Of a DNA stretch of 64,000 nucleotides, positions 1 through 10,299 are shown piece after piece. The position numbers and the translations under genes were made by a program. The stretch's first letter is position 1; each line of letters starts with the position of its first letter. This DNA is from Aporhodopirellula rubra (GTDB taxonomy: Bacteria > Planctomycetota > Planctomycetia > Pirellulales > Pirellulaceae), in contig NZ_JACHXU010000009.1 in assembly GCF_014192335.1 (NCBI RefSeq), positions 124,001 to 188,000 of the forward strand, written 5' to 3'. The notes under the pieces were generated by a model that had not been told where the DNA came from, ran no database searches, and saw only the letters and a list, made by a program, of their open reading frames with translations.

Positions 1-645
1 CGGTTCGTCTCAATGACGGCCGCGGACAACATCGGCGCGATGAACACGTTTTACGAGCGTGCCTACGACTTGCTCGACACGCCCGCCGCGAAGGAAGCGT
101 TCGATCTCACGAAGGAAGACGGCAAGATGCGTGACCGCTATGGTCGCAATCAAGCGGGTGCGAGAATGTTGATGGCACGGCGGTTAGTCGAAGCCGGGTC
201 ACGCCTGGTGACGCTGACATACGGCAGCTGGGACATGCACAACAACATCACCGGCGGCATTAACGGCCAAATGCCCGCTTTCGATCAGGGCCTCTCGGTA
301 TTGCTCGAAGACTTGAGCGAACGCGGGATGTTGGACGAAACGCTGGTCATGGTCAGCAGCGAATTCGGACGGACGCCGAAAATCAACAACGACGCAGGTC
401 GCGATCACTGGCCGAAGGTATTCAGCGTCATGTTGGCTGGTGGCGGCGTCAAAGGCGGCATGATCCACGGGGCGTCCGACGCAACCGCGACGGAACCTGA
501 ATCAGATCCGGTTTCGCCCGCTGACTTGGCAACGACGATGTACCACCTGCTGGGAATCGTCGCGGACAAAGAACTCATGGCCCCCGGTGCCCGACCGATC
601 GAAATCGTCGACGGCGGCAAGATCATCCAAAACATCATCAGCTAA
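1..645 (+). CDS. DUF1501 family protein, C-terminal part (5' truncated by window edge)
   Basis: The reading frame is open from base 1 (R-F-V-S before the first Met at 13), so the start lies outside the window. The visible 214 residues contain motifs typical of the planctomycete DUF1501 family, which has an alkaline-phosphatase/sulfatase-like fold: a WDMHNN segment near residue 79, SSEFGRTPK near 122 and GRDHWP near 135. Family members are usually secreted and encoded beside DUF1549/DUF1553 cytochrome proteins, as here. It is the first visible gene of a four-gene forward operon; the next start follows 15 bases after the stop, behind an AGGAG ribosome site. Substrate and reaction are not known for the family. 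Confidence 0.85.
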   Translation, partial: RFVSMTAADNIGAMNTFYERAYDLLDTPAAKEAFDLTKEDGKMRDRYGRNQAGARMLMARRLVEAGSRLVTLTYGSWDMHNNITGGINGQMPAFDQGLSVLLEDLSERGMLDETLVMVSSEFGRTPKINNDAGRDHWPKVFSVMLAGGGVKGGMIHGASDATATEPESDPVSPADLATTMYHLLGIVADKELMAPGARPIEIVDGGKIIQNIIS

Positions 646-660
646 GCAGGAGTATCTCAG

Positions 661-3180
661 ATGCGAATGATCTCCCTCGGCCTCTTGTTTCGGCGTCCCT
701 TGCTTCAGCGTCCCGTCGCTACTGCCACACTATTGGCCGCCGCATTTTCACTCGGGTTGTTTTCTCCCGCGATGGCGGCGTTTCCGATCGTCACCTATCA
801 CCAACCTCTCGGTGTAACGCGTGGCGGAGAAGCAACCGTTGTCCTGCATGGCGACCGACTCTCCGATGCACGTGAAGTCTTGTTCGACCAACCGGGCATC
901 GAAGTTCTTGAGTGCAAACCGATCGACAACAAATCGGTCGAACTGAAGGTCAAAACCGAAGCGACGCTTTCGCCAGGCATGTATTCGTTTCGGGTCGTCA
1001 CCGCGAGCGGTGCAACGAACCTAAGATTTCTCAGCGTGGGCACCATGCCGACGGTCGACGAGGTCGAGCCGAACAACGACTTTGCATCGCCGCAAGAAAT
1101 TGCGATGAATCATACCGTTGAAGGAAACGTGGACCGCGAAGACGTCGACTGCTATCGCGTTTCGCTCAAGGCGGGCCAAAAACTAACAGTCGAAATTGAA
1201 GGAATCCGCCATCGATGGAGCCTGAACAACCGCGACATCCTCGATCCCTACATCGCCATCCTCGACGAAAAGCGATTCGAAGTCGCGGTCAGCGATGATT
1301 CGATGCTGTTCCAACAAGACGGTGTTTGTTCCTACACACCGGAAGAAGACGGCCAATACACGATCCTCGTCCGAGACAGCTCGTTCCTCGGCCAACGCAA
1401 CATCTGCCGCTATCGGTTGCATGTCGGTTCTTTCCCAAGGCCGACCACGGTGATTCCGTCAGGCGGAGTCCAGGGCGAAGTGCTCAAGGCGAAATTGATT
1501 GATATCGACGGAACCATCACAGACGCTACGGTGCAATTGCCGACCGATTTAATCACGGCAAAGAACAGTGCCGCGTCACCGACTCAGCCATACCCGGTGA
1601 TCACTGAGGATGCCTCTGGGATCTCGCCATCGCCGAACTGGATCCGCGTCGGCAATCTTCCGATCGTGACCGAGGTTGAACCCAACAACGATCACCGCAA
1701 CGCTCCCGAATGCACCGTTCCAGCTTTGTTATGCGGCGTCATTGGCGAACCAGGTGATTTCGATTGCTTTGCGTTTAATTGCAAGAAGGGCGAAAAGTAT
1801 CTCGTCAAACTCTACGCACGCGAGACGCTCCGTTCGCCTCTCGATGGCGTCATGAACGTGTTTGACGACAATGGCAAAACAATCAAAAGCAGTGACGACA
1901 GCGGTGGAAAGCTTGATGGCTTCTTTGACTTTACTGCCGCCAGCGATTCGAAACACACGATTCGCATTTACGATCACCTGCGTGGTGGCAGCCCACTGCA
2001 CAATTACTTAATCGAGGTCAGTCGGCTCGAACCGAGCTTCAGCATCGATCTGAAAGAACTGCGTCGCGACGAAGCGATGATTGTCCCGGTTCCCGTCGGC
2101 GGCAACGGCGCGATGATGGTGCAAGTCAAACGAGATCAATTCAACGAAGAGATCTCACTCGCGTTGGAAGGTTTGCCGGAGGGTGTTACCGCTCAAACGT
2201 TCCCCATCCCCGCCGGTCGGGTTGAAATCCCGGTCGTGTTCACCGCGGCGGCGGACGCAAAAATCACTGGGGCCTTCTTCGACATCCTGGGCGAAGGCAA
2301 ACGGGGCGATGAAGTCGTTTCAGCGGATTTGCAGCAATATCATAAAATCGTTCTCGGTCAGAACCGACGTGCCATGTTGGAACATTCGACGCCGAAGGCG
2401 GTCATGGCGGTTTGCGATGCGATGCCGTTTACGATCGAACTCGTACAACCGAAAACTCCGGTGCTCCGACGTGGTAGCAAAGAATTGGTCGTTCGCATCG
2501 AACGCAACGAGGGTTTCGAAAATGCGGTTTACCTCAAGACGCTCTACAACCCACCGGGCGTCGGTGTGAACAACAGCCGAAAGATCGACAAAGGTCAAAC
2601 CGAAGTCCACATCCCAATCACCGCCAACCAAAACGCAGCGATGGGGACATGGCCGATGGTGATGCAGGTCAGCTACGGCACGAAGCTCGGCACCCAAACG
2701 GTTGCAACGGCACCGATCATGCTCGACGTTGAAGACTCCGTTTTCGACTTCAAATTCCCACGGGCTGCCGCCGAAACGGGTAGCGAAACTCCATTGTCGA
2801 TCACGATGGAAAAGATTCGTGACATCAAAGGGGAAATGGAAGTCCAGCTCGTCGGCCTTCCCAACGGAGTGACGTGCGACGCGGCATCCCAAAAGGTAAC
2901 GCTCGAAAGCACGACGGTCACCTTCCCATTGAAGATCGCCGCTGATGCCAAGACCGGCCTGCACAAAACACTCAATGTCCAGACACGAATCAGTCGAGAC
3001 GGTGAAACGATGATCCAAACCAACGGCACCGGAGAGATCCGCATCGACAAACCGGTCGTCAAGAAGACGCCAGCGGCTGAACCAGAGAAGAAGGCTGCTC
3101 CGCCTCAACCAAAGACCGATGCCCCTCCGAAACCACTCAGCCGACTCGAACAGCTTCGCCAAGAAAAGGAATCCTCATGA
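661..3180 (+). CDS. Secreted protein with two PPC (pre-peptidase C-terminal) domains
   Basis: 839 residues. The N-terminus carries a signal peptide (hydrophobic stretch about 20-38, likely cleavage after AMA). Two PPC-like beta domains begin at the paired motif EVEPNND (about residues 138 and 339), each followed by a G-x-x-D-x-D-C-[YF] strand. The middle and C-terminal parts look like further beta-sandwich modules. The tail (about 800-839) is rich in Lys, Pro and Ala. PPC domains are usually non-catalytic parts of exported proteins. The start is supported by AGGAG at 647-651. Its TGA overlaps the ATG of the next gene (ATGA), so the two are probably translationally coupled. No enzyme motif is visible. 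Confidence 0.88.
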   Translation: MRMISLGLLFRRPLLQRPVATATLLAAAFSLGLFSPAMAAFPIVTYHQPLGVTRGGEATVVLHGDRLSDAREVLFDQPGIEVLECKPIDNKSVELKVKTEATLSPGMYSFRVVTASGATNLRFLSVGTMPTVDEVEPNNDFASPQEIAMNHTVEGNVDREDVDCYRVSLKAGQKLTVEIEGIRHRWSLNNRDILDPYIAILDEKRFEVAVSDDSMLFQQDGVCSYTPEEDGQYTILVRDSSFLGQRNICRYRLHVGSFPRPTTVIPSGGVQGEVLKAKLIDIDGTITDATVQLPTDLITAKNSAASPTQPYPVITEDASGISPSPNWIRVGNLPIVTEVEPNNDHRNAPECTVPALLCGVIGEPGDFDCFAFNCKKGEKYLVKLYARETLRSPLDGVMNVFDDNGKTIKSSDDSGGKLDGFFDFTAASDSKHTIRIYDHLRGGSPLHNYLIEVSRLEPSFSIDLKELRRDEAMIVPVPVGGNGAMMVQVKRDQFNEEISLALEGLPEGVTAQTFPIPAGRVEIPVVFTAAADAKITGAFFDILGEGKRGDEVVSADLQQYHKIVLGQNRRAMLEHSTPKAVMAVCDAMPFTIELVQPKTPVLRRGSKELVVRIERNEGFENAVYLKTLYNPPGVGVNNSRKIDKGQTEVHIPITANQNAAMGTWPMVMQVSYGTKLGTQTVATAPIMLDVEDSVFDFKFPRAAAETGSETPLSITMEKIRDIKGEMEVQLVGLPNGVTCDAASQKVTLESTTVTFPLKIAADAKTGLHKTLNVQTRISRDGETMIQTNGTGEIRIDKPVVKKTPAAEPEKKAAPPQPKTDAPPKPLSRLEQLRQEKESS

Positions 3181-5744
3181 TTCGATCTAGCCGTGTCGTC
3201 AACCGACACAGTCGCGCTGCGAGTTCGTATGTGCACGGAAACCATTTTGCGGGCTCCCGCAGTCAAAACGTCAACCTAGCGTTGCTGTACTTGGCCACGT
3301 TGGTCGCCTGCGTCGTTCTCTCGCGTACCGCCTCGGCGGCCTCACCCGACGCGTCCGTTTCGAAACCGGACCCGCGCAAGACGATCCAGATGGACGTCTA
3401 CCCAGAGACGATTTCACTCAATTCCGGCGCCGATTTCCAATCCTTCATCGCCGTGTTGCGACGCGACGATGGTGTGACGCTCGACATTTCCGACCGGGTC
3501 CGATGGACGGTTGAGAATCCAGCGATGGCGAAGATCGACGGTCACATTTTGCGTCCGCTCGCCGACGGTGAAACTGTCTTGGCGGGACGATACGAAGGCG
3601 GCTTGGTTCGCGTCCCGGTCAAAGTTGAAAACGCTGCAGCCAATCCACCGATCAGTTTCGCCAAAGACGTGATGCCGGTGCTAACCCGTTCGGGCTGCAA
3701 CACGGGTTCCTGCCACGGTGCGGCACGCGGGAAGGATGGATTTCGCCTCAGCCTGTTCGGCTTTGACCCGCAAGGCGATTACCAACGGATCACCCGCGAG
3801 ATCGGCGTTCGCCGGATCAACATAGCATTGCCCGCCGAGAGCCTGTTTCTGAAGAAAGCGATCGGCGCGGTTCCACACACCGGTGGAAAACTATTCGATG
3901 TCGACAGCGACTATTACGCGACGTTGCATCGATGGTTGCAATCGGGTGCTAAGAACGATCCTGCCGACGCACAACCACCGGCGGTCACGTCAGTTGAAAT
4001 CTATCCGAAACAAGCCGTGCTCGAAGGCGATGCGGCGGTGCAGCGTATGGTAGCCGTCGCGACCTACGCCGACGGAACCACCCGCGACCTCAGTCGCTTG
4101 GCGGCGTTTTCGACCAACAATTCATCCGTCGCTTCGATCGAACAGGATGGCGTGGTGACGGCGCACTCGCGAGGCGAAGCGTTTGTGATGGCGAGGTTTG
4201 ACACGCACACCGTCGGCAGCCAAATCCTCACCCTGCCGGCGAACCTTGAGTACACACCGCCGCCTTCGCAACCGAGCAATTACGTCGATGAACTCGTCGA
4301 CAAAAAGCTGCAACAACTCCGGATTCTTCCGAGTGGCCCATGCACGGACGAAGAGTTTATCCGCCGATTGACGATTGACGTCACGGGATTGCTGCCGACC
4401 GACGAAGAAGTCCTCCGGTTCACGGCGGACACGGCACCCGACAAACGCGAGGCACTGGTCGATCAACTACTCAGCCGTAAAGAATTCAGTGAAATTTGGG
4501 CGATGAAGTTCGCTCAACTGCTGATGATCAAGAGCGACAACACGGTCAGCAAGAAGTCCGCGTTGCTTTACGCGAATTGGCTGATTGACCAATTCGCTCG
4601 CAACGTCCCGATCAACCAAATGGTGCACGATCTTTTAACGAGCACCGGTGGCACGTTCGGCGAACCAGCAACGAACTTCTACCAGATCGAACGCGACACT
4701 CTTAAAACGTCTGAGAATGTCGCTCAGGTGTTCATGGGCATCCGGACTCAGTGCGCCCAATGTCATAACCATCCGTTCGATCGATGGACAATGGATGACT
4801 ACTACGGCTTCGCCGCATTCTTTGCCCAAGTAGGCCGCAAACAGGCCGAAGACTATCGCGAACAGATCGTCTTCAACCAGTTCGGTGGCGAAACGAAACA
4901 TCCCGTCACCAACCAAAACGTGGCTCCGAAACTACTCGGCGGCCCGACACCGGAAACGCGTGGAAAGGATCGACGCGAAGTGCTGGCCGACTGGCTGGTT
5001 TCGCCCGAAAACCCGTACTTCGCAACGAGCATCGCGAACCGAGTTTGGGCACACTACATGGGTGTGGGTATCGTCGATCAAGTCGACGATGTTCGTGTCA
5101 GCAATCCGGCGACCAACCCTGAACTGTTGGAAAAGCTCGGTAAAAAGCTGATCGAATACAACTACGACTTCCGCAAATTGGTGCGAGACATTTGTGTCAG
5201 CCGTGCCTACGCACGGAGCTGCCAAACCAACGAAACCAATGCTCACGACACGCGAAATTACGCCCACGCGGTCATCCGCCGGATTCCTGCGGAAAGCCTG
5301 CTCGACTGCATCTGCCAAGTCACCGAATCGGACGAAAAATTCACTGGCCTTCCCCTGGGAAGTCGTGCGGTCCAGATCGCGGACGGAGCGGTCTCGAACT
5401 ACTTCTTAAACACGTTCGGTCGATCGCCACGGACAACCGTTTGCGATTGCGAAGCCACAACCGATCCCTCGCTTTCACAAGCGTTGCACTTACTCAACGG
5501 GGCAACGGTTTCGCAAAAGATCACGGCGGGGAAAGTCATCAATAAATGGATCGAACAGGAAAAGCTCGAGCACGATCAAGTCCTCGATCGGATCTACCTC
5601 CGCTCACTGAGTCGGATGCCTGATCCAGAAGAACGCGAAGCAGTTCACACGATGCTCGCCGAAAAAGACGCGAACGCTCAGCAAGTGTTCGAAGACGTGT
5701 TTTGGGCCGTGCTCAACGGTCGCGAATTTGTATTCAATCACTGA
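3177..5744 (+). CDS. DUF1549/DUF1553 planctomycete cytochrome-like protein with BIG2-type domains
   Basis: 855 residues. A long basic N-terminus precedes a hydrophobic segment at about 35-50, suggesting export. Two bacterial Ig-like (BIG2) segments flank a cytochrome-like region. That region holds an unusual spaced motif, C174-N-T-G-S-C179-H180 (CX4CH), and later a standard CAQCH (C526, C529, H530) followed by NHPFDRWTMDDYYG, a DUF1549 signature. The C-terminal third matches DUF1553, including NRVWAHYMG and FLNTFGRSPR. These proteins (PSCyt2/PSD1 families) are abundant in planctomycetes and usually sit beside DUF1501 genes. Haem binding is inferred from the motifs. The function is unknown; a role in envelope redox or polysaccharide breakdown is only a guess from family context. 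Confidence 0.9.
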   Translation: MIRSSRVVNRHSRAASSYVHGNHFAGSRSQNVNLALLYLATLVACVVLSRTASAASPDASVSKPDPRKTIQMDVYPETISLNSGADFQSFIAVLRRDDGVTLDISDRVRWTVENPAMAKIDGHILRPLADGETVLAGRYEGGLVRVPVKVENAAANPPISFAKDVMPVLTRSGCNTGSCHGAARGKDGFRLSLFGFDPQGDYQRITREIGVRRINIALPAESLFLKKAIGAVPHTGGKLFDVDSDYYATLHRWLQSGAKNDPADAQPPAVTSVEIYPKQAVLEGDAAVQRMVAVATYADGTTRDLSRLAAFSTNNSSVASIEQDGVVTAHSRGEAFVMARFDTHTVGSQILTLPANLEYTPPPSQPSNYVDELVDKKLQQLRILPSGPCTDEEFIRRLTIDVTGLLPTDEEVLRFTADTAPDKREALVDQLLSRKEFSEIWAMKFAQLLMIKSDNTVSKKSALLYANWLIDQFARNVPINQMVHDLLTSTGGTFGEPATNFYQIERDTLKTSENVAQVFMGIRTQCAQCHNHPFDRWTMDDYYGFAAFFAQVGRKQAEDYREQIVFNQFGGETKHPVTNQNVAPKLLGGPTPETRGKDRREVLADWLVSPENPYFATSIANRVWAHYMGVGIVDQVDDVRVSNPATNPELLEKLGKKLIEYNYDFRKLVRDICVSRAYARSCQTNETNAHDTRNYAHAVIRRIPAESLLDCICQVTESDEKFTGLPLGSRAVQIADGAVSNYFLNTFGRSPRTTVCDCEATTDPSLSQALHLLNGATVSQKITAGKVINKWIEQEKLEHDQVLDRIYLRSLSRMPDPEEREAVHTMLAEKDANAQQVFEDVFWAVLNGREFVFNH

Positions 5745-5754
5745 GTCAAACAAC

Positions 5755-7764
5755 ATGAATTTCTTTCGATTGCTCGCGGCCACGACGTTTGGTCTTTGCT
5801 CCACGGGCGTGATGGCGGCGGACGCAAAAACCACCGACGGCGCGCCCGCAAAAGTGACGTACGAAGACGACGTCAAACCGATTTTCCGTCAACACTGCAT
5901 GACCTGTCACAACCAAAGCGACAAGCGTGGCGGATTGGCGATCGACTCCTACGCGGCGTTGATGGAAGGCGGTGGCAGTGGTGAGGTCGTCTATGACGAT
6001 GGCGACATCGACGCCAGCCGGTTGTGGCAACTCGTCAACCATGACGACACGCCCGTGATGCCTCCCGAGCAACCCAAGATCGCCGCGGAACAACTCGCGA
6101 TTCTGAAAGCGTGGATCGAAGGCGGCGTGCTCGAGAACTCCGGCAGCAAGGCGAAAGCGAAAAAGAAAAACGCGTTGGCGTTTGCAGCCCCGTCGACCGG
6201 AAAGCCAGACGGACCACCACCGATGCCCGCCGCGCTGCCACAGAAGGTCCCCGTCGCGACCGAACGCGCCTCCGCCGTGACGGCCATCGGCGTCAGCCCC
6301 TGGGCACCATTGATTGCGGTCGCCGGACAAAAACAGATCGTGCTGTACCACGCCGAAACGGCCGAACTACTCGGCATCCTTCCATTCGACGAAGGGATCG
6401 CACAATCGTTGCGATTCAGTCGCGATGGCCGATACCTCATCGCCGGTGGCGGCGAACACAGCGTGCGCGGGATCGCGGCGGTTTACGAAATCGAAAAGGG
6501 AACCCGCGTCGCTACCGTGGGTGACGAGTACGATGTCGTGTTCGACGCCGATTGCAATGACAAACTTTCGCGGATTGCATTGGGTGGCCCGCAAAAAATG
6601 CTGCGGATCTTCGACGCGACCGACGGCTCGCTGCTGTTCGATCTCAAGAAACACACCGACTGGATCTACTCGGTCGCCTTCAGCCCCGATGGCGTACTAG
6701 TCGCGTCGGCTGATCGCAGCGGTGGGCTCGTCGTCTGGGAAGCCGACACGGGCCGGCAATTCCTCGATCTGACCGATCACAAAGGTGCCGTGAATTCTCT
6801 TTCGTGGCGTGACGACTCCAACGTTCTGGCCAGCGCCAGTGACGACGGCACGGTCAAGCTTTGGGACATGATCGCAGGCAAAGCGATTAAATCGATTAAC
6901 GTTGGCGGCGGTGCTGTGATGGCGGTTCGGTTCGACCATAAAGGGCAACTCGTTACCGCATCGAAAGATCACAGAGTCCGGTTGTGGGATCCATCGGGAA
7001 ACAAGATTCAGGAGTTCCCGCCAATGTCCGATGCGGTACTCGAAGCGGCGATCACACACGATTCGAGCCACGTGGTTTATGGCGATTGGACGGGCACAGT
7101 CCAACTGACCTCGATCGCCGATCCAGCCGCCACCAAACCGTTAGCCGCCAATCCGCCACCCGCGGCGGAACGACTCAAAGCGGTTGAGCAAACACTCGCG
7201 TCGATCCGCACGCAACTCGAGCCGTTGGCGAAATCACAACAGGATTTCAAAGCGAAACTCGACGCCGCCGAAAAATCGCTCGCCGAAGCCGATGCGGCTC
7301 ACAAGGCTGTCGTTGCCGAGATCCAACAGAGCCAGGCGAAAGAACAGTCTCTCCGCGAACAGGCAACACAACTGAACGCAAAACTGCCCGGCATGGTCAC
7401 GACATCCCGCGACCTGCATGACGCCGTGATTGCGACACGCTTGTCTCTCGGCGACGCTCCTGACGCAGCGAAGATCGAATCGGTCGCCGCAGCGGAAGCT
7501 AACCTTGCGAACCATTTAACCCAAATCGCACAAGCCCGACGTGACGCGGTCAACCGAATCGCTCAGGCCGAAGCGGAAAAGACACGCACCTCGGAATTGA
7601 CGACCAAGGTGAAACCCGCTGAAGAGCAGATCGCTCAGAAACGCGGCGAAGTGGAGACCGCCAAGAAAGCGTTCGAGCAGGCCAAACAAGCTCACGATGC
7701 AGTCGCGGCACAAATGAGCGAGCAAGAGAAGAAGAAACAGGCACTCGCCGCTGCGGTGCAGTAG
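5755..7764 (+). CDS. PSCyt1-type c-type cytochrome fused to WD40 repeats and a coiled coil
   Basis: 669 residues from the ATG at 5755, which gives a clean signal peptide (MNFFRLLAATTFGLCSTGVMA). A TTG at 5728 is in frame but would overlap the previous gene and hide the signal. Domain order: PSCyt1 cytochrome with haem motif C48-M-T-C51-H52 and a distal Met candidate in PVMPPE; WD40 repeats about 170-450, seen as repeated S-P-D-G and [LV]WD or VWE motifs; then a long Ala/Glu/Lys/Gln-rich coiled coil to the end. It is the last gene of the operon, starting 10 bases after the previous stop. Likely periplasmic, perhaps scaffolding the neighbouring proteins. Confidence 0.88.
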   Translation: MNFFRLLAATTFGLCSTGVMAADAKTTDGAPAKVTYEDDVKPIFRQHCMTCHNQSDKRGGLAIDSYAALMEGGGSGEVVYDDGDIDASRLWQLVNHDDTPVMPPEQPKIAAEQLAILKAWIEGGVLENSGSKAKAKKKNALAFAAPSTGKPDGPPPMPAALPQKVPVATERASAVTAIGVSPWAPLIAVAGQKQIVLYHAETAELLGILPFDEGIAQSLRFSRDGRYLIAGGGEHSVRGIAAVYEIEKGTRVATVGDEYDVVFDADCNDKLSRIALGGPQKMLRIFDATDGSLLFDLKKHTDWIYSVAFSPDGVLVASADRSGGLVVWEADTGRQFLDLTDHKGAVNSLSWRDDSNVLASASDDGTVKLWDMIAGKAIKSINVGGGAVMAVRFDHKGQLVTASKDHRVRLWDPSGNKIQEFPPMSDAVLEAAITHDSSHVVYGDWTGTVQLTSIADPAATKPLAANPPPAAERLKAVEQTLASIRTQLEPLAKSQQDFKAKLDAAEKSLAEADAAHKAVVAEIQQSQAKEQSLREQATQLNAKLPGMVTTSRDLHDAVIATRLSLGDAPDAAKIESVAAAEANLANHLTQIAQARRDAVNRIAQAEAEKTRTSELTTKVKPAEEQIAQKRGEVETAKKAFEQAKQAHDAVAAQMSEQEKKKQALAAAVQ

Positions 7765-7798
7765 CGGCACTCGGGAGTGACCGCACGACGCCTGTCTC

Positions 7799-7866
7799 GG
7801 TCGCGAACTTATTCCTATCTGGAACCTATTCCAATCGCGAGCCTATCCCGATCACGTACCGGTGTA
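7799..7866. repeat. Imperfect 17-bp tandem repeat, about four units
   Basis: Consecutive 17-base units start at 7799, 7816, 7833 and 7850. The first three share the pattern C-x-[GC]-G-A-[AG]-C-[TC]-T-A-T-[TC]-C-C; the fourth is diverged. The array lies in the spacer between the convergent cytochrome-WD40 and BON genes. It has no visible coding role. Confidence 0.6.
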
Positions 7867-7892
7867 ACGCTGGTCCGGATCGGGCAAGCCTC

Positions 7893-8138
7893 TCACGAGG
7901 CGGCTACGTCGACGCGGTTTTTGACCTGCCAAAGCACACCGGCGCGGCGGATCGTCGGGACCAATTCGCTTCGCAATTCTTGATTGGGCAGCGTGCCACG
8001 CAAGATAATCGCGGTGTTCTCGACCGTCACTTGCAAACGGGCCGCGTAGGCACCGAGCCGTTCGTGGACGCGAATCATGGAATTGATCCGATTCAGACTG
8101 CGATTTGCGCGATTATTGCTTTCACTTGAAGTATCCAT
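7893..8138 (-). CDS. Small BON-domain-like protein
   Basis: 81 residues from the ATG at 8138. The frame extends upstream to 8240, but that part is low quality and the shorter start gives a polar N-terminus. The sequence from about residue 25 on has the BON pattern: a helix, then a strand with VTVENTAIILRGTLPNQ, and a closing VKNRVDV segment that matches the typical end of BON modules. BON domains bind membranes or small ligands in the periplasm or cytoplasm. No signal peptide is seen with this start. It stands alone, convergent to the upstream operon. Confidence 0.65.
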   Translation of the reverse strand: MDTSSESNNRANRSLNRINSMIRVHERLGAYAARLQVTVENTAIILRGTLPNQELRSELVPTIRRAGVLWQVKNRVDVAAS

Positions 8139-8409
8139 CTCTCGACTCGTCACTTGAATGAAGATGTAAGGTACTGATCCATAACTTAGTAGCGGAAAAC
8201 GGGCGGCATTCGTGACATAAAAAGCCGCAAATTCGCTCACATTTTCCGATCAAGGGATCCAAGTCACTTTCTCATTGACGAGCCGTAAAGGCATATCGCG
8301 TGCCGATTAGTAGATCAGCATCGAATTTTACGTGTGTACCACGATGTCGCCGCAGTGAGCCGTTCCGACCGGTTCACGTGCGACAGACGATCGTGATCCT
8401 CAACGATGA

Positions 8410-10074
8410 CTACCACTCTGGGTCATTGATCACTTCTTTGCCTGCTCGGGTGAGCAGCTTTTTGAACAGCTCAGGATCGGTGCTGCGGGTTACAAATCGG
8501 ATCGCACCGTCGGCGAGCGCCACGTGAAAGCCGCCCTCTCGAGCATTGCCCAAATTTCGCATCGGGTTTTCGAGATCGATTTCAATGTCCTCAGGTTTCG
8601 ACCACACGACGGCGGCATCTGGATTGACCTCGACGACAAGAATCGAATTGCTCAACCCATCGAGGAAATCACGAAACGCGGTTTTCTTCAGAGGACGCAT
8701 TCCCATGTCGTCGCCGACAACGCCTTGAACAATCGTCATCCCAGGCGGAAGAGGCACGCCGGGTGCCTCATAAACGGCGGGCAACTTCTTTGATAACGGA
8801 AGATTGTGCTCGCTATCCCAAGGTTCATCGAGGTGAAACTGTTGATACAACTCTTGTTCTTCGAGGAATGGCAGGAGCGCGACTCGCCAACTCAATAACG
8901 GCTTACCGTCGTCGTCGGTGATCGCTGAAGGAGGCAACTGTCGATACGCCGCATGGTAATTGTGAAACGCCAACAAGACCTGTTTGAGGTTGTTCGAACC
9001 ACTCATCCTTCGGGCGGCTTCGCGAGCTGCCTGCACGGCTGGGAGCAACAGACCGACTAAAACTCCGGTCGTCGCGATGCCGACTTCCGATTCCAGCTCG
9101 ATCGCGACTTCGTCACCTTGCAGTTTCGGTTTTAAAGATTGCGTGATCATGTCGGCCATTCGGTTGGCGTATCGATCGGTCGCCTGACGCATCGCGTTGG
9201 ATTGATCAGTCGAGGCCAAATTGCGATTGATCTCGGCGATAGCGAGCACTCGGGCGGCCATAATCGAGTCGATCAAAATTGATTCGATGCGCTGCGCGGC
9301 AACCTCATCGGTTCCCATCAACGCAATTCGCAGATTGCCCGAATCATCGGTGAAGTCGGCGTGAATTTTGATCGCCTCGGTGAGGCCAGGAATTTGAGCG
9401 AGTGGTTGCAGGTCCGGGGCGAGTTCGTTCGCATTCTGCATCGCGACCCCACTGAGAATGGGACGAACCTGCTCGGTCACCACCGCGATAGTCAGTCCAG
9501 ATGAATGCGACATTGTTCGCAACAACATCGGGAGTTCGCCGGCACCGTTGTCGGAATCGAGCATCCCTTGAAGGTAGCCTGCCATCCCGACATACAACGT
9601 CCTCGCGTTGATCATAGAAATGACTGTTCCGGGCGGGCCCTCAATCTCGTAGGCGGTATGATCGCCGATTGGTACCTCATCCGGAGAGGCATCGATGGAT
9701 TCACGCAATCGCGCGAAGTTGATCTTATCGGTGAACTGAGTGATCGCACCGAACTCCGGTTGCATCGTCTGTGGATTGAGCGAGATCACCAATTTGATCT
9801 CGCTGACATCGAACGGATCGATCCCCATCCCTTCAATCATTTGCACCCGCAACACCTCGACGGGAAACATCTCCACCATCGGGTTGTTAAACCAACTCGC
9901 CGGCGACAAAACGACTGCAGCCAAAGCGTCATCAGGAACGTAGCGGCTGAGCGAGGAGGCCGGAGCGGCGGTCTCTTGAGCCGACGCCGAAGGAGCCAAT
10001 TCCAAAGGTAAGAAGAGCGTTAGCGCGGCGGCAAACACACCTGCGGTGAACGCGGTAAGAGATCGTGTCATCAT
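8410..10074 (-). CDS. Exported DUF1559-like protein with a large N-terminal domain
   Basis: 554 residues with a signal peptide (hydrophobic about 8-32, Ala-rich cleavage region). The C-terminal ~220 residues resemble DUF1559: the amphipathic helix [15 protein letters not shown] and NLKQ followed by HNYH, an [12 protein letters not shown] segment, and a closing [12 protein letters not shown] element. In typical DUF1559 proteins that helix is the extreme N-terminus behind a prepilin leader. Here it is internal (about residue 335), after a ~300-residue region without a recognisable motif, so this is a rearranged or fused version. No pilin leader is present. Function unknown; probably envelope-associated. 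Confidence 0.8.
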   Translation of the reverse strand: MMTRSLTAFTAGVFAAALTLFLPLELAPSASAQETAAPASSLSRYVPDDALAAVVLSPASWFNNPMVEMFPVEVLRVQMIEGMGIDPFDVSEIKLVISLNPQTMQPEFGAITQFTDKINFARLRESIDASPDEVPIGDHTAYEIEGPPGTVISMINARTLYVGMAGYLQGMLDSDNGAGELPMLLRTMSHSSGLTIAVVTEQVRPILSGVAMQNANELAPDLQPLAQIPGLTEAIKIHADFTDDSGNLRIALMGTDEVAAQRIESILIDSIMAARVLAIAEINRNLASTDQSNAMRQATDRYANRMADMITQSLKPKLQGDEVAIELESEVGIATTGVLVGLLLPAVQAAREAARRMSGSNNLKQVLLAFHNYHAAYRQLPPSAITDDDGKPLLSWRVALLPFLEEQELYQQFHLDEPWDSEHNLPLSKKLPAVYEAPGVPLPPGMTIVQGVVGDDMGMRPLKKTAFRDFLDGLSNSILVVEVNPDAAVVWSKPEDIEIDLENPMRNLGNAREGGFHVALADGAIRFVTRSTDPELFKKLLTRAGKEVINDPEW

Positions 10075-10181
10075 TTCATCCGGTGGAGAGTGAGAAGCGA
10101 ACGGCGGGTTTGATGCCCCCGAACCGATTTTCAGTTTAACGAACCTGATTATGGCGGTGTGTGCCGAGGCAGCATGGCATT

Positions 10182-10217
10182 AAAAAAACCGCCGCAACCC
10201 GAAGGCAGCGGCGGTTT
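10182..10217 (-). terminator. Rho-independent terminator of the YTV gene
   Basis: On the minus strand a 10-bp stem (AAACCGCCGC with GCGGCGGTTT) and 12-base loop is followed by an uninterrupted T run (10182-10188). It lies about 85 bases past the stop of the YTV gene. Confidence 0.85.
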
Positions 10218-10299
10218 CGATGAATCGTTCAGCGGACGCGTCGCCCGATCTCACTCAAGCCGGCAAAACGCGATCCGATGGAACAGTGTCAGGTCGTCA

